A stretch of DNA of 5,445 nt from DATLEX01 sp035525015 (GTDB taxonomy: Bacteria > Acidobacteriota > Thermoanaerobaculia > Gp7-AA8). The position numbers and the translations under genes were made by a program. Shown here one piece after another: positions 5,135 through 5,445 of this stretch; position 1 is the stretch's first letter, and every line of letters begins with the position of its first letter. The notes under the pieces are model-generated. The model searched no databases and was not told where the DNA came from. It worked only from the letters and a program-made list of their open reading frames with translations. The DNA is taken from NCBI GenBank assembly GCA_035525015.1, contig DATLFC010000310.1, positions 1 to 5,445 on the forward strand, in the 5' to 3' direction.

Positions 5135-5445
5135 ATGATGAACGAAAAGATCCGCATCCGACTCAAGGCTTACGACTACCGCGTGCTCGACCAGTCGACC
5201 AGTGAGATCGTCGACACGGCCAAGCGCACGGGAGCCAGGGTGGCGGGACCGATCCCTCTGCCGACGCAGATCTCGCGCTACACGGTGCTGCGCAGCCCGC
5301 ACGTCGACAAGAAGTCCCGCGAGCAGTTCGAGATGCGGACGCACAAGCGGCTGCTCGACATTCTCGAGCCGACGACCCAGACGGTCGACGCGCTCATGAA
5401 GCTCGAGCTGCCCGCGGGTGTGGACGTGGAGATCAAGGCGTTCGG
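5135..5445 (+). CDS. rpsJ: 30S ribosomal protein S10 (NusE), 3' end outside window
   Basis: S10 is a 30S head protein that also acts as NusE, pairing with NusB in antitermination and with NusG to link transcription and translation. The frame stays open to the right edge, giving 103 codons plus two bases; the family is about 101-105 residues, so only the last few are likely missing. Visible segments are KIRIRLKAYDYRVLDQ, EIVDTAKRTGA, GPIPLPT (38-44), SPHVDK (54-59), EMRTHKRLLDI and DALMKLELPAGVDVEIKAF. Val57, the position of known tetracycline-resistance changes in Neisseria, is the wild-type residue. Two ATG codons stand in tandem (5135 and 5138). I chose the first because the weak AAAGG (5121-5125) is 9 nt from it. 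It normally opens the S10 operon; here it follows tuf by 63 nt with no good promoter between them, so read-through from the str operon is likely. Confidence 0.96.
   Translation, partial: MMNEKIRIRLKAYDYRVLDQSTSEIVDTAKRTGARVAGPIPLPTQISRYTVLRSPHVDKKSREQFEMRTHKRLLDILEPTTQTVDALMKLELPAGVDVEIKAF

Noticed and set aside
3845..5344. Antisense open frame of 499 codons opposite tuf and rpsJ
   Set aside because: Same in-register codon-bias artefact; the sense strand carries full, canonical tuf and rpsJ.

Overview
This window is the start of a bacterial ribosomal-protein supercluster. It carries a complete str operon (rpsL, rpsG, fusA, tuf) running straight into rpsJ, the first gene of the S10 operon. 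All genes are on the + strand. An unrelated, 5'-truncated ornithine cyclodeaminase-family gene lies upstream.

Organism: the DNA is G+C-rich with strong G/C at third codon positions. The proteins are clearly bacterial. The EF-Tu switch I region (AAKGTASFVAFDQIDKAP) and the S12 and S10 sequences look more like Acidobacteriota or a neighbouring deep-branching phylum than Enterobacteria. That placement is an inference from remembered family patterns, not from a search.

Layout: 2-550 is the C-terminal part of an ornithine cyclodeaminase/mu-crystallin-like protein. 551-686 holds a good sigma70-type promoter (593-621) with a GC-rich discriminator, followed by a pyrimidine-rich leader. rpsL (687-1064) and rpsG (1071-1541) are almost fused, 6 nt apart. 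A long 197-nt spacer follows, with a tandem heptamer array, a compound stem-loop and a second hairpin before fusA (1739-3829). A second, different heptamer array lies between fusA and tuf (3881-5071), which has a near-perfect Shine-Dalgarno sequence. A GC-rich 8-bp hairpin separates tuf from rpsJ (5135 to the window end).

How the genes work together: S12 and S7 are 30S proteins (decoding centre and head). EF-Tu delivers aminoacyl-tRNA, EF-G translocates, and S10 is a 30S head protein that also acts as NusE in antitermination. The only convincing promoter is the one before rpsL, so the set is probably co-transcribed, with the structured spacers available to adjust the relative output of each gene.

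The genes are ordinary housekeeping genes. What is unusual is in the spacers: two heptamer tandem arrays directly after the rpsG and fusA stop codons, a structured rpsG-fusA leader, and a hairpin with a tiny ORF ahead of rpsJ. I see no mobile element, CRISPR array, tRNA or rRNA.
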